In this document: positions 7,460-15,610 of the stretch, piece by piece
Layout: the number at the start of each line of letters is the position of its first letter
How positions within the stretch are numbered: the stretch's first letter is position 1
NCBI GenBank assembly: GCA_003573975.1
Contig: AP018533.1
Location: 3,410,319 to 3,474,318, forward strand
Source: Clostridiales bacterium CCNA10
GTDB lineage: Bacteria > Bacillota > Clostridia > Oscillospirales > Oscillospiraceae
DNA length: 64,000 bases
Direction: 5' to 3'
Program-made: the position numbers and the translations under genes
Notes under the pieces: model-generated
Databases searched by the model: none
Told to the model about the DNA's origin: nothing
The model's input: the letters and a program-made list of their open reading frames with translations, nothing else

Positions 7460-9544
7460 TCACTCCACATCCCGGTAGTACAGCCCCCGGGTCAGGTCGC
7501 CGGGCTTATAGCGGCCCCGGCCCTGATAGCGCTCTAGCACCCGGACACACTCCTCCGGCGTCTCCGTGGTGAACATCAGCCGCACGCTCTCCAGGCCCAG
7601 CCGCTGGTAGTCCCCCGCCTTGTCCGCCAGGAACAGGGTCTTGCCGTTGAGGATCTCATTGCGGCATCCCCAGGCCTTGACCACAGGGAAAGACTCCCCC
7701 TTCCGGTCCACCAGCCGCTGTCCGCCGCCGCAGCTGTGCTGCCCGGTGTGGTTGTGGACGATGCAGTTTTCGGTGAGCATCAGGGGGAGGCGACCATAGA
7801 CGACGGCCTCCAGCGGGATGGCTTTGGACAGGTCCCTGATCTGTGCCAGTTTTAATTCAAAGGAGGCGGTGGCTGACCTCAGGCCCAGCTTTTTCAGCTC
7901 CTTCAGGGTCTGGCTGTTGTACACGCCCAGTCCAAAGTCGCCCCGGGTGAGGAAGCCCAGTTCCACCGCCCGGCGCACGCCGTCCAGTGTGCCCGCCATA
8001 GCCTCCCGGACGCCCAGCCCCTTCAGGGTCTCCAGCTCCCGGAGCAGCTGGGGCAGCTCCCGGTCCCAGCACACCCGGGGCAGCAGGGCCACCGGCTCCA
8101 CCCCCGCGTCCAGACAGCGGCGGACCACATCGGGACAGGCCGCCCCCTCGTCACAGGGCAGATAGAGGCGGGCGGGCCCCAGGGCCAGCAGTTCCCGGGT
8201 GACCTGCTCCCCGGAGCGGACCGACACTGTCAGGGCCGGGGCCTCCCGGGGATTCTCATACCGGACGCCGGGGTGGTACTCTCCCCGCCGGCGCTCCGGC
8301 AGGGCCGCCCTGGCCTGGCCCAGCTGGTCCAGCACCTGGCGGCGCAGGGCGTTGAGGGCGGACAGGGGCAGGGACAGCCCCTCCTCCACCCGGACGGTGA
8401 GCTTCTCACAGGTGAAGGGGGTGCCGCCGGTGCGGCTGAGCTGCCCCTCCACCTTCTCCCGGGTCAGGGGGACGTTCACCGCCGCCTCGGGCACGGGGCC
8501 CTCCACCCGGGCCATCCGCCCCTGGGCGTCCTCCGCCGCCACCTGGGCGGGCTCTCCCGCCCGGATCATGGCGTACAGATGGACCGGCTCCTTCCGGTTT
8601 TCTCCGCTCTCATAGGTGGACCGGGCCTGGGCGTACAGCTCCACGGGGGCCTGCTCCTCCTGGCGGGTGCCGAACATCTCCGGCCCCTTCCGGTCCAGAA
8701 AATACCCCTGGGTAAAGCCCTGGCGGGAGAAGGCGGCCTCCAGCTGGGCCATTTCCTCCGCCGTGGGCTCCCGCTTCTCCCGCAGGGCCCGGGCGTATAC
8801 GCCGGTGACGATGGCCACATACTCCGGCCGCTTCATCCGCCCCTCGATCTTCAAACAGGCCACGCCCATCTGCTCCAGCTCCCCCAGATGGCTGGCCAGA
8901 GACATATCCTTCAGGGACAGGGGGTACTCGTCCGCCCGGCTGCCCCAGCCGTACTTCATCCGGCAGGGCTGGGCACACAGGCCCCGGTTGCCGCTGCGCC
9001 CCCCGATGAGGGAGGACAGGTAGCACTGCCCGGAGTAGCACATACACAGGGCCCCGTGGACAAAGGTCTCGATCTCAATGGGGGCGTTGGCGCAGATATA
9101 TTCGATCTGGTCCCGGCTCAGCTCCCGGGACAGCACCGCCCGGGTCATGCCCAGGTCGGCGCACTGCTTCACCCCGTCCAGGGAGTGAACGGTCATCTGG
9201 GTGGAGCCGTGGAGATGCAGGTCGGGGGCCACCTGGCGCAGCATCCGGGCCACGCCCAGATCCTGAACGATGACCGCGTCCACCCCCATCTCGTTGATTT
9301 CCTCCGCCACCCGGGCTGCCCCGGGCAGCTCCCGGTCGGTGAGCAGGGTATTCAGCGTCAAAAACACCTTCGCCCCCCGAAGATGGCAATAGGAGACCGC
9401 CGCCGCGGCCTCCTCATGGGTAAAGTTTTTCGCGTTGCGGCGCGCGTTGAAATCGCCATAGCCCAGATAGACGGCGTCCGCGCCGTTCTGGACCGCAGCG
9501 GTGACCGACTCCATGGAGCCGGCGGGAGCCAGCAGCTCCAGCAT
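7460..9544 (-). CDS. U32 family peptidase / RlhA-like 23S rRNA hydroxylation factor
   Basis: A 694-residue peptidase U32 protein with the characteristic start ELLAPAGSMESVTAAVQNGADAVYLG, the ETFVHGALCMCYSGQCYLSS motif and the downstream RGLCAQPCRMKY cysteines, followed by a DUF3656-type central domain and a second half. Long U32/DUF3656 proteins include RlhA of E. coli, needed for 5-hydroxycytidine in 23S rRNA, so an RNA-modification role is more likely than collagen proteolysis. The conserved cysteines could hold an iron-sulfur cluster. The ATG follows AAGGAGG by a normal spacer. It lies between zapA and dut in the same direction. Confidence 0.88.
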   Translation of the reverse strand: MLELLAPAGSMESVTAAVQNGADAVYLGYGDFNARRNAKNFTHEEAAAAVSYCHLRGAKVFLTLNTLLTDRELPGAARVAEEINEMGVDAVIVQDLGVARMLRQVAPDLHLHGSTQMTVHSLDGVKQCADLGMTRAVLSRELSRDQIEYICANAPIEIETFVHGALCMCYSGQCYLSSLIGGRSGNRGLCAQPCRMKYGWGSRADEYPLSLKDMSLASHLGELEQMGVACLKIEGRMKRPEYVAIVTGVYARALREKREPTAEEMAQLEAAFSRQGFTQGYFLDRKGPEMFGTRQEEQAPVELYAQARSTYESGENRKEPVHLYAMIRAGEPAQVAAEDAQGRMARVEGPVPEAAVNVPLTREKVEGQLSRTGGTPFTCEKLTVRVEEGLSLPLSALNALRRQVLDQLGQARAALPERRRGEYHPGVRYENPREAPALTVSVRSGEQVTRELLALGPARLYLPCDEGAACPDVVRRCLDAGVEPVALLPRVCWDRELPQLLRELETLKGLGVREAMAGTLDGVRRAVELGFLTRGDFGLGVYNSQTLKELKKLGLRSATASFELKLAQIRDLSKAIPLEAVVYGRLPLMLTENCIVHNHTGQHSCGGGQRLVDRKGESFPVVKAWGCRNEILNGKTLFLADKAGDYQRLGLESVRLMFTTETPEECVRVLERYQGRGRYKPGDLTRGLYYRDVE

Positions 9545-9639
9545 GGATCATGCCCTCCTTCGGCACACAGAGCGGCCGCGGGCCGGGCCCTCCGCCCCGC
9601 CCGCCGCGCCGCGCCGGTTGTTATGGTCTCATCGATGGC

Positions 9640-9954
9640 TCACTTGTGGTTTTGCAGCTTGAAGATCTCCCGCTTGGCCTCGGACAGCTCCATTTTCAGT
9701 CCGGCATTCTCGTCCAGACCGTCCTTGATCTGGCGGCGGAGGTTTTCACTGGCCTCCTGCTCCTTGAAGAACTGATCCGCAATATTCATGGCCGCCAGCA
9801 CCGCCGCATCGGAGCGGCCCAGATGCCCGCCGTTCATCACGCCCCGCACCTGGGCGTCCACCAGTTCGGCACAGCGCTTGACATAGCTCTCTGCCTCCTC
9901 GGCCACCATGGTGTACTCCTGACCCGCGATGGAGACGGTGATCTTGTTTTTCAT
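9640..9954 (-). CDS. zapA: Cell division protein ZapA
   Basis: A 104-residue protein matching ZapA, which bundles FtsZ filaments at the division site. The N-terminal part (KNKITVSIAGQEYTMVAEE) is the typical beta-hairpin start, followed by the MNIADQ segment and a C-terminal coiled coil rich in E, K and L (about 60-104). The ATG at 9954 is preceded by GGGAGG with normal spacing; a frame open further upstream has no such site. It heads the minus-strand block of U32, dut, maf and mre genes. Pairing zapA with a U32 peptidase gene is common in Firmicutes. Confidence 0.9.
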   Translation of the reverse strand: MKNKITVSIAGQEYTMVAEEAESYVKRCAELVDAQVRGVMNGGHLGRSDAAVLAAMNIADQFFKEQEASENLRRQIKDGLDENAGLKMELSEAKREIFKLQNHK

Positions 9955-10039
9955 CCCGAATTCCTCCCTACCAGCCTTATTTTGGCGCGATCTCCCCGCT
10001 TCAGGCCGGAAATCGCCGCAGAATCGTGGCATTATGGAC

Positions 10040-10068
10040 ATTATAGCATAGTTCCCCACATTTGAAAA
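10040..10068 (-). promoter_or_regulatory. Possible promoter for zapA block
   Basis: On the minus strand a perfect TATAAT (10045-10040) lies 17 bp from TTTTCA, upstream of zapA. The -10 is perfect and the -35 weak. Confidence 0.45.
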
Positions 10069-10133
10069 ACAAATTTACCATGAATTTTTTATGACTGCGG
10101 GGCGGATTTTCCCGGAAAACCACAAGGCGGCCC

Positions 10134-10814
10134 TCACAGCTCCACCGGGACCGGCCGGTTTAGCTCCAGCCGGTCCGGGGCCACCCGGCAGTCCAGGGCC
10201 AGCACCTCCACCCCGGCCGCCGCGGCCGCCCGGAGGGCCTGTCCAAAGGCGGGGTGGGTGCGGTCGTTGGGCTGGAACCGGATCACATTCTCCATCTGGA
10301 TCACAAAGCACACCGCCGCCTCATACCCGGCCTGTCTGGCCCGGACCAGCTCCTCCAGGTGCTTCACCCCCCGCAGGGTGGGGGCGTCCGGAAATCGGAC
10401 CACCCCGTCCTCCTCCAGGGTCACCCCCTTCACCTCCACAAACCCCCTGCGCCCCGGGGCCTCCCAGTAGAAGTCGAAGCGGGAGCCGCCAAACGTGGTC
10501 TCCGGCCGGAGCAGGGTCAGCCCCGGGATGAACCGTCCCGCCCGGGCCCACTCGCCGAACACCCGGTTGGGAGCCTGGGCGTCCATGTTGATCAGCCGTT
10601 CTCCCTTCTCCACCGCGATCAGATCAAAGTCTGTCTTGCGCCCGGGCTTCCCGCACGCCTCCAGGTAGATCCGGGCGCCGGGGACCAGCAGCTCCCGGCA
10701 GCGGCCGGTATTTTTTACATGGCAGACTGCCTCCGCCCCGTCCACCTCCACCCGGGCCACAAACCGGTTGGGCCGGGACAAAAAAATTCCCGGCAGGATT
10801 TTCTGATACTGCAT
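10134..10814 (-). CDS. sfsA: SfsA family DNA/RNA nuclease-like protein
   Basis: A 226-residue SfsA homologue. The family has an N-terminal OB-like domain and a restriction-enzyme-like nuclease fold; it was first described as a sugar fermentation stimulation factor. Visible signatures include FLSRPNRFVARVEVDG, HVKNTGRCRELL, NRVFGEWARAG, the SRFDFYWE and GFVEVKGVTLEEDG nuclease-fold residues and FPDAPTLRGVKHLEEL. The start at 10814 is set by GGAGG upstream. It is divergent from the SseB-like gene. Confidence 0.93.
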   Translation of the reverse strand: MQYQKILPGIFLSRPNRFVARVEVDGAEAVCHVKNTGRCRELLVPGARIYLEACGKPGRKTDFDLIAVEKGERLINMDAQAPNRVFGEWARAGRFIPGLTLLRPETTFGGSRFDFYWEAPGRRGFVEVKGVTLEEDGVVRFPDAPTLRGVKHLEELVRARQAGYEAAVCFVIQMENVIRFQPNDRTHPAFGQALRAAAAAGVEVLALDCRVAPDRLELNRPVPVEL

Positions 10815-10983
10815 CTTGTGTTCCTCCGGCTTTTTCTGGTATGATATATGTTGTGCCCCAAATGATTTTGGGCCACACCACGATGAGTATAATCCAGGAG
10901 CCGCCGGGAGGCAAGTCCCTTTCTCGCCCCGCCGCCGCTCCCACCTTCTGTACACTCAAGATTTCGATTAGGAGGCCATTTTC

Positions 10984-11799
10984 ATGCCTGATATGAAGAA
11001 ACCCATTGAAAACCCCGAACTGGTGGAGGCCCTCGCCGCCCTGCACCAGGAGAACACCCCCCAGAACCAGGGCCGGGTGCTGGAGCTGGTACTCCACCAC
11101 GCAGTCCTTCTGACGCCTGCCGTGGTCACGCCGCCCCCCCAGGCCCAGCAGGGGGGCACGGCCGCCGCGGACCAAAAGACCGCCATCCAGTTCCAGCTCA
11201 TTACCACCAAGGACGGCCGCCCCTTCTTCCCCGCCTTCACCGACTGGACCGAGCTGCGCAAGTTCTGCGGCCCCAAGCAGCAGCAGACCCTGCTCCTTCG
11301 CTTTGATGACTATGTTGCCATGCTTCAGCGCAATGATAAGGCCCACGGCTTCGTCATCAACCCCATGGGGCTGAGCCTCACGCTGGACCGGGGCACGGTG
11401 ATGAGCCTGTTCAAGAAAAAGCAGGAGGTGCTCCAGCGGGCCCAGGCCAAGGCCGCTCAGGGTCCCGCCTTCACCGAGGAGACGGTGGAGAAGGACACCC
11501 AGGTCATGGTGGGCGATCCTGCCCAGGTGCCCGACGGCCTTTTGGAGGCGGTGTGCCAGCTGGCCGCCCAGCGGGAGGACATCCGCACCCTGTGGCTGCG
11601 CCAGATGGTCCGGCAGGACGGGGTGCAGAGCCTCATCATCGTGGTGGACCACACCGGCGACCAGGCCCAGGTGTTCCAGGCCATCGCCGGGGCCGCCAGC
11701 GCCCACTGCGGGCAGCTGCCTGTGGACATGATCCCATACGGCACCGGCTTCGCCGCCGCCGCCACCGAGGACGCCCAGCCCTTTTACAGCAAGGGCTGA
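10984..11799 (+). CDS. SseB-like protein (two SseB domains)
   Basis: A 271-residue soluble protein with an N-terminal SseB-type domain (PFFPAFTDWTELRKF, then VINPMGLSLTL at about 75-140) and a C-terminal SseB_C-like domain (about 170-265). SseB was named for enhanced serine sensitivity in E. coli; its biochemical role is unknown. AGGAGG lies 8 nt before the ATG. The gene stands alone between divergent sfsA and a convergent small gene, with a short hairpin after it. Confidence 0.82.
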   Translation: MPDMKKPIENPELVEALAALHQENTPQNQGRVLELVLHHAVLLTPAVVTPPPQAQQGGTAAADQKTAIQFQLITTKDGRPFFPAFTDWTELRKFCGPKQQQTLLLRFDDYVAMLQRNDKAHGFVINPMGLSLTLDRGTVMSLFKKKQEVLQRAQAKAAQGPAFTEETVEKDTQVMVGDPAQVPDGLLEAVCQLAAQREDIRTLWLRQMVRQDGVQSLIIVVDHTGDQAQVFQAIAGAASAHCGQLPVDMIPYGTGFAAAATEDAQPFYSKG

Positions 11800-11807
11800 A
11801 CGGGGAA

Positions 11808-11830
11808 GCGCCGCCCGGACCGGGCGGCGC
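11808..11830. terminator. GC-rich hairpin after SseB-like gene
   Basis: A perfect 10-bp stem (GCGCCGCCCG with CGGGCGGCGC) and a 3-nt loop. No T-run follows, so it may be only a weak terminator or mRNA 3' stabiliser. Confidence 0.5.
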
Positions 11831-11886
11831 CAGACCGTTCCCCTCACATCCCCACCGTCAGGAGGGAGCCGGAGGGCCGTCCGCCC

Positions 11887-12099
11887 TCACAGGGCCCGCA
11901 GTTCTTTCAGGGTATCCTCAATGGTCTTTTGGGGCAGATAGACCGCCGCCATCTCCGCCAGCTGGGCCAGCGTCAGCGACTGGGCCGCCCGCACCATGGG
12001 GTGCTTCATCCAGCGGCCGAACCGCCGCTGGAACACTGCCCGGGACCGGGGATCCGCCAGCAACTCGGCCACAGTGATATGATTGCCTCTCAACTCCAT
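11887..12099 (-). CDS. Small protein with ELLADP-type helical domain
   Basis: A 70-residue protein with a good GGGAGG site before the ATG. It reads ITVAELLADPRSRAVFQRRFG, then HPMVRAAQSLTLAQLAEMAA and a C-terminal helix. From memory, this pattern (T-ELLADP-AKAVL..., HPM...A..M-L..+A) recurs as an unannotated C-terminal domain on unrelated clostridial enzymes. Here it would be a stand-alone copy. Predicted all-helical, no signal or membrane segment. Function unknown. Confidence 0.65.
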   Translation of the reverse strand: MELRGNHITVAELLADPRSRAVFQRRFGRWMKHPMVRAAQSLTLAQLAEMAAVYLPQKTIEDTLKELRAL

Positions 12100-12193
12100 G
12101 TATCCTCACCTCCCGCTTCCATTCTATGCGGGGATATGCCAATCGGGCTCCGTCCTGTTGCTTCCATCCATCCAACATGTAAAAGGAGACACT

Positions 12194-13096
12194 ATGGGCA
12201 AACAATCCAAGAAAAAGGGCAACTTTTTGACCTCGGCCCACCAGGCCCTGCAGCGAAAGGGCGTGGTCACCACCGTTTATCTGGTGCTGCGCCTGTTGGT
12301 CATCCTGGTCATGGTGGCCCAGTTCTTCAACAGGAACTTTGAAAACGTGTTCCTCTGCATCCTGACACTGGTCCTGCTCCTGCTCCCCACAGTCCTGGAG
12401 CGCAGGCTCCAGATCGACCTGCCCAACACGCTGGAGATCATCATCATGCTCTTCATCTTCGCCGCGGAGATTTTGGGCGAGACCCAGGCGTACTACACCG
12501 CCTTCCCCTACTGGGACACCATGCTCCACACTCTCAACGGGTTCCTCTGCGCCGCCATCGGCTTCTCCCTGGTGGACCTGTGCAACCGGCATGAGCGCTT
12601 CTCCTTGTCCCTCTCCCCCGTATTCATGGCCATCGTGGCCTTCTGTTTCTCCATGACCATCGGCGTTCTGTGGGAGTTCTTCGAGTGCGCCATGGACCAG
12701 TTCTTCCTGCTGGATATGCAGAAGGACACAGTCATCTCCTCTATCTCCTCCGTCCTTCTGGACCCCACCGGGCGGCAGCGCCCCTTTGCCATCCACGGCA
12801 TCACCGACCTGATCGTAGTGGCCAACGGGGAGCAGATCCCCCTGGGGCTGGGCGGCTATCTGGACATCGGCCTGCTGGACACCATGAATGATCTGCTGGT
12901 CAACTTCATCGGCGCGGCGGTGTTCTCCTTCCTGGGCTATTTTTATGTGAAAAACCGGGGGAAAGGCCGCTTCACCCGGAACTTCATCCCCCAGGTCCTG
13001 TCCCACCGCGCCCACAGCGAGGAGGCTTCGGACGCCGCGGTGTCTCAGGAGGGAGAAGCGCAGAATTTCTCCGATCCTCCTTCCCGGACGGAATAA
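12194..13096 (+). CDS. YjdF/DUF2238-like membrane protein
   Basis: A 300-residue membrane protein with a charged N terminus (KQSKKKGN), about six hydrophobic segments and a polar C-terminal tail. The WDTMLHTLNGFLCAAIGF stretch matches the WDxxxHxxxGF feature of the DUF2238/YjdF family, whose function is unknown. The ATG at 12194 is chosen because AAAGGAG sits just upstream; the frame is open another 37 codons but overlaps the divergent small gene. It precedes the DUF1540 gene on the same strand. Confidence 0.7.
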   Translation: MGKQSKKKGNFLTSAHQALQRKGVVTTVYLVLRLLVILVMVAQFFNRNFENVFLCILTLVLLLLPTVLERRLQIDLPNTLEIIIMLFIFAAEILGETQAYYTAFPYWDTMLHTLNGFLCAAIGFSLVDLCNRHERFSLSLSPVFMAIVAFCFSMTIGVLWEFFECAMDQFFLLDMQKDTVISSISSVLLDPTGRQRPFAIHGITDLIVVANGEQIPLGLGGYLDIGLLDTMNDLLVNFIGAAVFSFLGYFYVKNRGKGRFTRNFIPQVLSHRAHSEEASDAAVSQEGEAQNFSDPPSRTE

Positions 13097-13151
13097 ACCG
13101 CCCCGCTCCCGGACATACTGACCTCATCCACTGTGAGGAGGTTATAAAACA

Positions 13152-13316
13152 ATGGATCAGAAAACCTGTAATTCCAGTATTCACTGCACCGTCGCTAACT
13201 GCGCCTATCACGCCCCCCAGAACTGCTGCTCTCTGAAGAGCATCAACGTGGGCTGCTGTGACAGCGCCCCCACCAGCTGCAAGGGCACCGAGTGTGCCTC
13301 GTTCCAGCTGAAGTAA
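13152..13316 (+). CDS. DUF1540 domain small cysteine-rich protein
   Basis: A 54-residue protein with the cysteine spacing of DUF1540: CTVANCAYH, then CCSLKSINVGCC, then SCKGTECASF. There are eight cysteines, suggesting a small metal-binding or disulfide fold. The family is common in sporulating Clostridia and Bacilli; function is not established. GAGGAGG lies about 10 nt upstream of the ATG. It is immediately followed by a strong terminator. Confidence 0.88.
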   Translation: MDQKTCNSSIHCTVANCAYHAPQNCCSLKSINVGCCDSAPTSCKGTECASFQLK

Positions 13317-13325
13317 CACATCCAG

Positions 13326-13374
13326 AAAACCGGGAGGCCGGAGCCTGATGGCTCCGGCCTCCCGGTTTTCTTCT
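13326..13374. terminator. Strong bidirectional intrinsic terminator
   Basis: Two perfect 20-nt arms (13326-13345 and 13350-13369) with a TGAT loop. The A-run on one side and T-run on the other make it work for both the DUF1540 gene and the convergent DUF3048 gene. Confidence 0.9.
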
Positions 13375-13394
13375 CTGCCGCGTTCCGCGGCGGC

Positions 13395-14474
13395 TCAGCT
13401 CACCGTCACCTGGGCGGAGCGGCCCACGAGGTTGACGTAAGTAGGACCCACGCCCAGTTTCAGCGGCTGACCGCTCTGGTCCGTGTAGGTCAGGGGCGCG
13501 CCGTGCTTGGCCTTGGACCAGGTGATGTCCTGCACCGTCCCGTCACAGAAAAGCTGCCCCGTCCCGGTCCCCGTGGTGCGGACTGAAAGGCGGCCCGCGT
13601 CATCCCCCTGGAGATTGGAGACATCGGTACGCAGGACCAGTACATTTTTCACCGCCACCTGCTCCCCGGTATTCCCATCCAGGTAAGGGGCCCCGTACTC
13701 CTCCACCAGATAAAATCCGGTCTCCGGCTGATAGGTGAACACCCCGGTCTTATAGGTGGAGAACTCCACGCTGACCCGGTTCCCCGGCGCGCCCTGGGCC
13801 TTCTCCCCCTCCGCCAGGAAGGAAACTGGGTATTGATAGCCCTCCTTGTGCTCCAGGCGGTAGGAGTAGGTGGGCATCAGCTCTGTGATAGTCGGTCCGG
13901 AGGTAAGCACACTGTGCTCCATGCCCATGCTCTTCCGCCGCTCCTTGTCCCGCCAGAACAGGGTGCCCTCGTATGGGCCGTTGACGCAGTCGAAGGCCGC
14001 CGCCCCCCAGTTCTTGATGGCGGCATAGGCCCCCGGGCTCCCACCGGCATGGAGGTACAGGGCGTCATGCCCCATGGCCAGGGAGACATAGTAGTCCCGG
14101 GCGGAGCGCACCGACCCAATGTTCCCCACCTCCTCCACCGACTGGAACACCGCCAGCATCCGGGTGATGCCTCCCTCGGCGGGGGCCTCATAGATGATGT
14201 CCGCCTGGGACACCCCCAGCTGGGGCAGGGCCTTTTTCAGGTTGTTGAGCATGACGGCCACCGGCCGTTTTTGGGCGATGTCCCGGGCGCAGCCCTCCCC
14301 GGTGAGCGGGTTGACATAGGGCAGCGCTGGCTCAGGCTCCACAGGCGCCATCACGGAAACGGAAGGCTGGGACTCCGGTGGCTCTGGCTCCTCCGGCGGC
14401 TTGGAGGAACAGGCCGTCAGGCCCACCGTCAGGGCCAGGGCCAGCAGGGCGGTCAGGGACTTTCTGTACAGCAT
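13395..14474 (-). CDS. DUF3048 (YerB-like) lipoprotein
   Basis: A 359-residue exported lipoprotein: a hydrophobic signal (about 5-20) ends in the lipobox LTAC, followed by a proline/glutamate-rich linker and the DUF3048 core (NPLTGEGC, RPVAVMLNNLKKALPQLGVSQADIIYEAPAEGGITRMLAVFQ, SVRSARDYYV). YerB-family proteins are widespread in Firmicutes with no proven role. The ATG at 14474 follows GGGGGGAA at normal spacing. The gene is monocistronic, between the shared terminator and the IclR gene. Confidence 0.9.
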   Translation of the reverse strand: MLYRKSLTALLALALTVGLTACSSKPPEEPEPPESQPSVSVMAPVEPEPALPYVNPLTGEGCARDIAQKRPVAVMLNNLKKALPQLGVSQADIIYEAPAEGGITRMLAVFQSVEEVGNIGSVRSARDYYVSLAMGHDALYLHAGGSPGAYAAIKNWGAAAFDCVNGPYEGTLFWRDKERRKSMGMEHSVLTSGPTITELMPTYSYRLEHKEGYQYPVSFLAEGEKAQGAPGNRVSVEFSTYKTGVFTYQPETGFYLVEEYGAPYLDGNTGEQVAVKNVLVLRTDVSNLQGDDAGRLSVRTTGTGTGQLFCDGTVQDITWSKAKHGAPLTYTDQSGQPLKLGVGPTYVNLVGRSAQVTVS

Positions 14475-14572
14475 GGGACATTCCCCCCTCATCTGTTTTG
14501 GGTCTTCTTGTCCTCCATTATAGGGGCTTTTCCACCGCTCCGCAAGGGAAAACCGTCCCTTTTTGAACGTCC

Positions 14573-15385
14573 TCACACACTCTGCCCAGCAGCACGCCGC
14601 CGGTCATTCCAGCCGCCCCCCAGGCAGGCGGAGATCTCGTTCCGGGTCTCCAACAGGGCGGGGATCAGACTGCGGACCCGCTCGTCGGTCATGCGGGACA
14701 CCGGAGCCGAGATGGACAGGGCATAGGACGCAGCCCCGTGCCAGTCCGGGATGGCCGCCGCTGCGCAGCGCACCCCCAGCTCGTTCTCTTCGTTGTCCAT
14801 CGCATAGCCCTGCTGCCGGATCTGGGCGATCTCCCGGAGGAAGGCGTCCTTCCGGGTGATGGTGTAGGGGGTGCAGGGGACGCGCTCGCTCTCCTCCCAG
14901 CACTGGAGCACCTCCTCATCCCCCCGGGTGGCCAGAATGGCCTTCCCCACTCCGGTACAGTACAGGGGGCGGCGCATCCCGATGCGGGACACCATGCGGA
15001 TGGCCCCGTGGATGCTTTCCACCTTGTAGACGTAGACGATCTCCGCCCCCTCACGGGCCACAAGATGGACCGTCTCCCCGGTGGCACGGCTCAGCCGCTC
15101 CATGGGCTCCCGGGCCCGGGCCACCACATCCAGGTTCTCCTGGATGTACTCGCTCAGCTCACACAGGCGCATACCCGCCCGGTAAACGGCATTCTCCGGG
15201 TCCCGCCGCACATAACCCCGGCTTGCCATGGCCGCCAGCAGGCGGTGGACCGTGCTCTTATGCAGGCCGGTGATCTCGCTGAGCTGGTGAATGGCCATGC
15301 CATTCTGGCTTCTGCACAGCAGTTCCAAAAGGTCAAACGCCCGGTCCAGGGACTGTACGCCCCCGCTCCCACTGTTCTTTTCCAT
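14573..15385 (-). CDS. IclR-family transcriptional regulator (KdgR-like)
   Basis: A 270-residue IclR-type regulator: N-terminal winged helix (about 8-65, with MAIHQLSEITGLHKSTVHRLLAAMASRGYV as the recognition segment) and C-terminal effector domain (EGAEIVYVYKVES, CTGVGKAILA, SISAPVSR). Start: ATG at 15385 behind GGAGGAG. It is divergent from the KDPG aldolase and KDG kinase genes, and two copies of one pseudopalindrome lie in the intergenic region. It therefore most likely represses that operon and itself, responding to 2-keto-3-deoxygluconate or a related sugar acid. Confidence 0.9.
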   Translation of the reverse strand: MEKNSGSGGVQSLDRAFDLLELLCRSQNGMAIHQLSEITGLHKSTVHRLLAAMASRGYVRRDPENAVYRAGMRLCELSEYIQENLDVVARAREPMERLSRATGETVHLVAREGAEIVYVYKVESIHGAIRMVSRIGMRRPLYCTGVGKAILATRGDEEVLQCWEESERVPCTPYTITRKDAFLREIAQIRQQGYAMDNEENELGVRCAAAAIPDWHGAASYALSISAPVSRMTDERVRSLIPALLETRNEISACLGGGWNDRRRAAGQSV

Positions 15386-15450
15386 GTCAGATGACTCCTC
15401 CCCAGGCAGACGCCCCTCCGAAGGGAGGAACGGCACCGCCTGCGTTTTAT

Positions 15451-15471
15451 ATTATGAAATAGTGTTTCAAG
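15451..15471 (-). promoter_or_regulatory. IclR/KdgR-type operator, copy 1
   Basis: Read on the minus strand this is CTTGAAACAC-TATT-TCATAAT, an imperfect palindrome of TGAAAC type. It matches the copy at 15568-15588 except in the four central bases and lies in inverted orientation to it. It is upstream of the IclR gene, consistent with autoregulation. Confidence 0.7.
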
Positions 15472-15522
15472 TTTACTCTTTCTCCACAGAAATCGCAAGG
15501 ATTTTTTTGCGGAATCGCCATC

Positions 15523-15550
15523 TTGCTTTTCGGAGGATCCGTATTATAAT
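15523..15550 (+). promoter_or_regulatory. Promoter of eda-kdgK operon
   Basis: TTGCTT (15523-15528), 16-bp spacer, perfect TATAAT (15545-15550). The downstream operator would overlap the early transcribed region, which fits repression by roadblock or by looping with copy 1. Confidence 0.65.
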
Positions 15551-15567
15551 AGAATATACAAAAAGAG

Positions 15568-15588
15568 CTTGAAACACCGTCTCATAAT
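15568..15588 (+). promoter_or_regulatory. IclR/KdgR-type operator, copy 2
   Basis: CTTGAAACAC-CGTC-TCATAAT, identical to copy 1 outside the centre and facing the other way, 97 bp from it. It is located just after the -10 of the eda-kdgK promoter. Confidence 0.7.
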
Positions 15589-15610
15589 ATGATACGAAGG
15601 AGAGTTTCCC

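Noticed and set aside
8273..9775. Plus-strand open frame of 500 codons
   Set aside because: It lies opposite the U32 peptidase and shows no domain or RBS.
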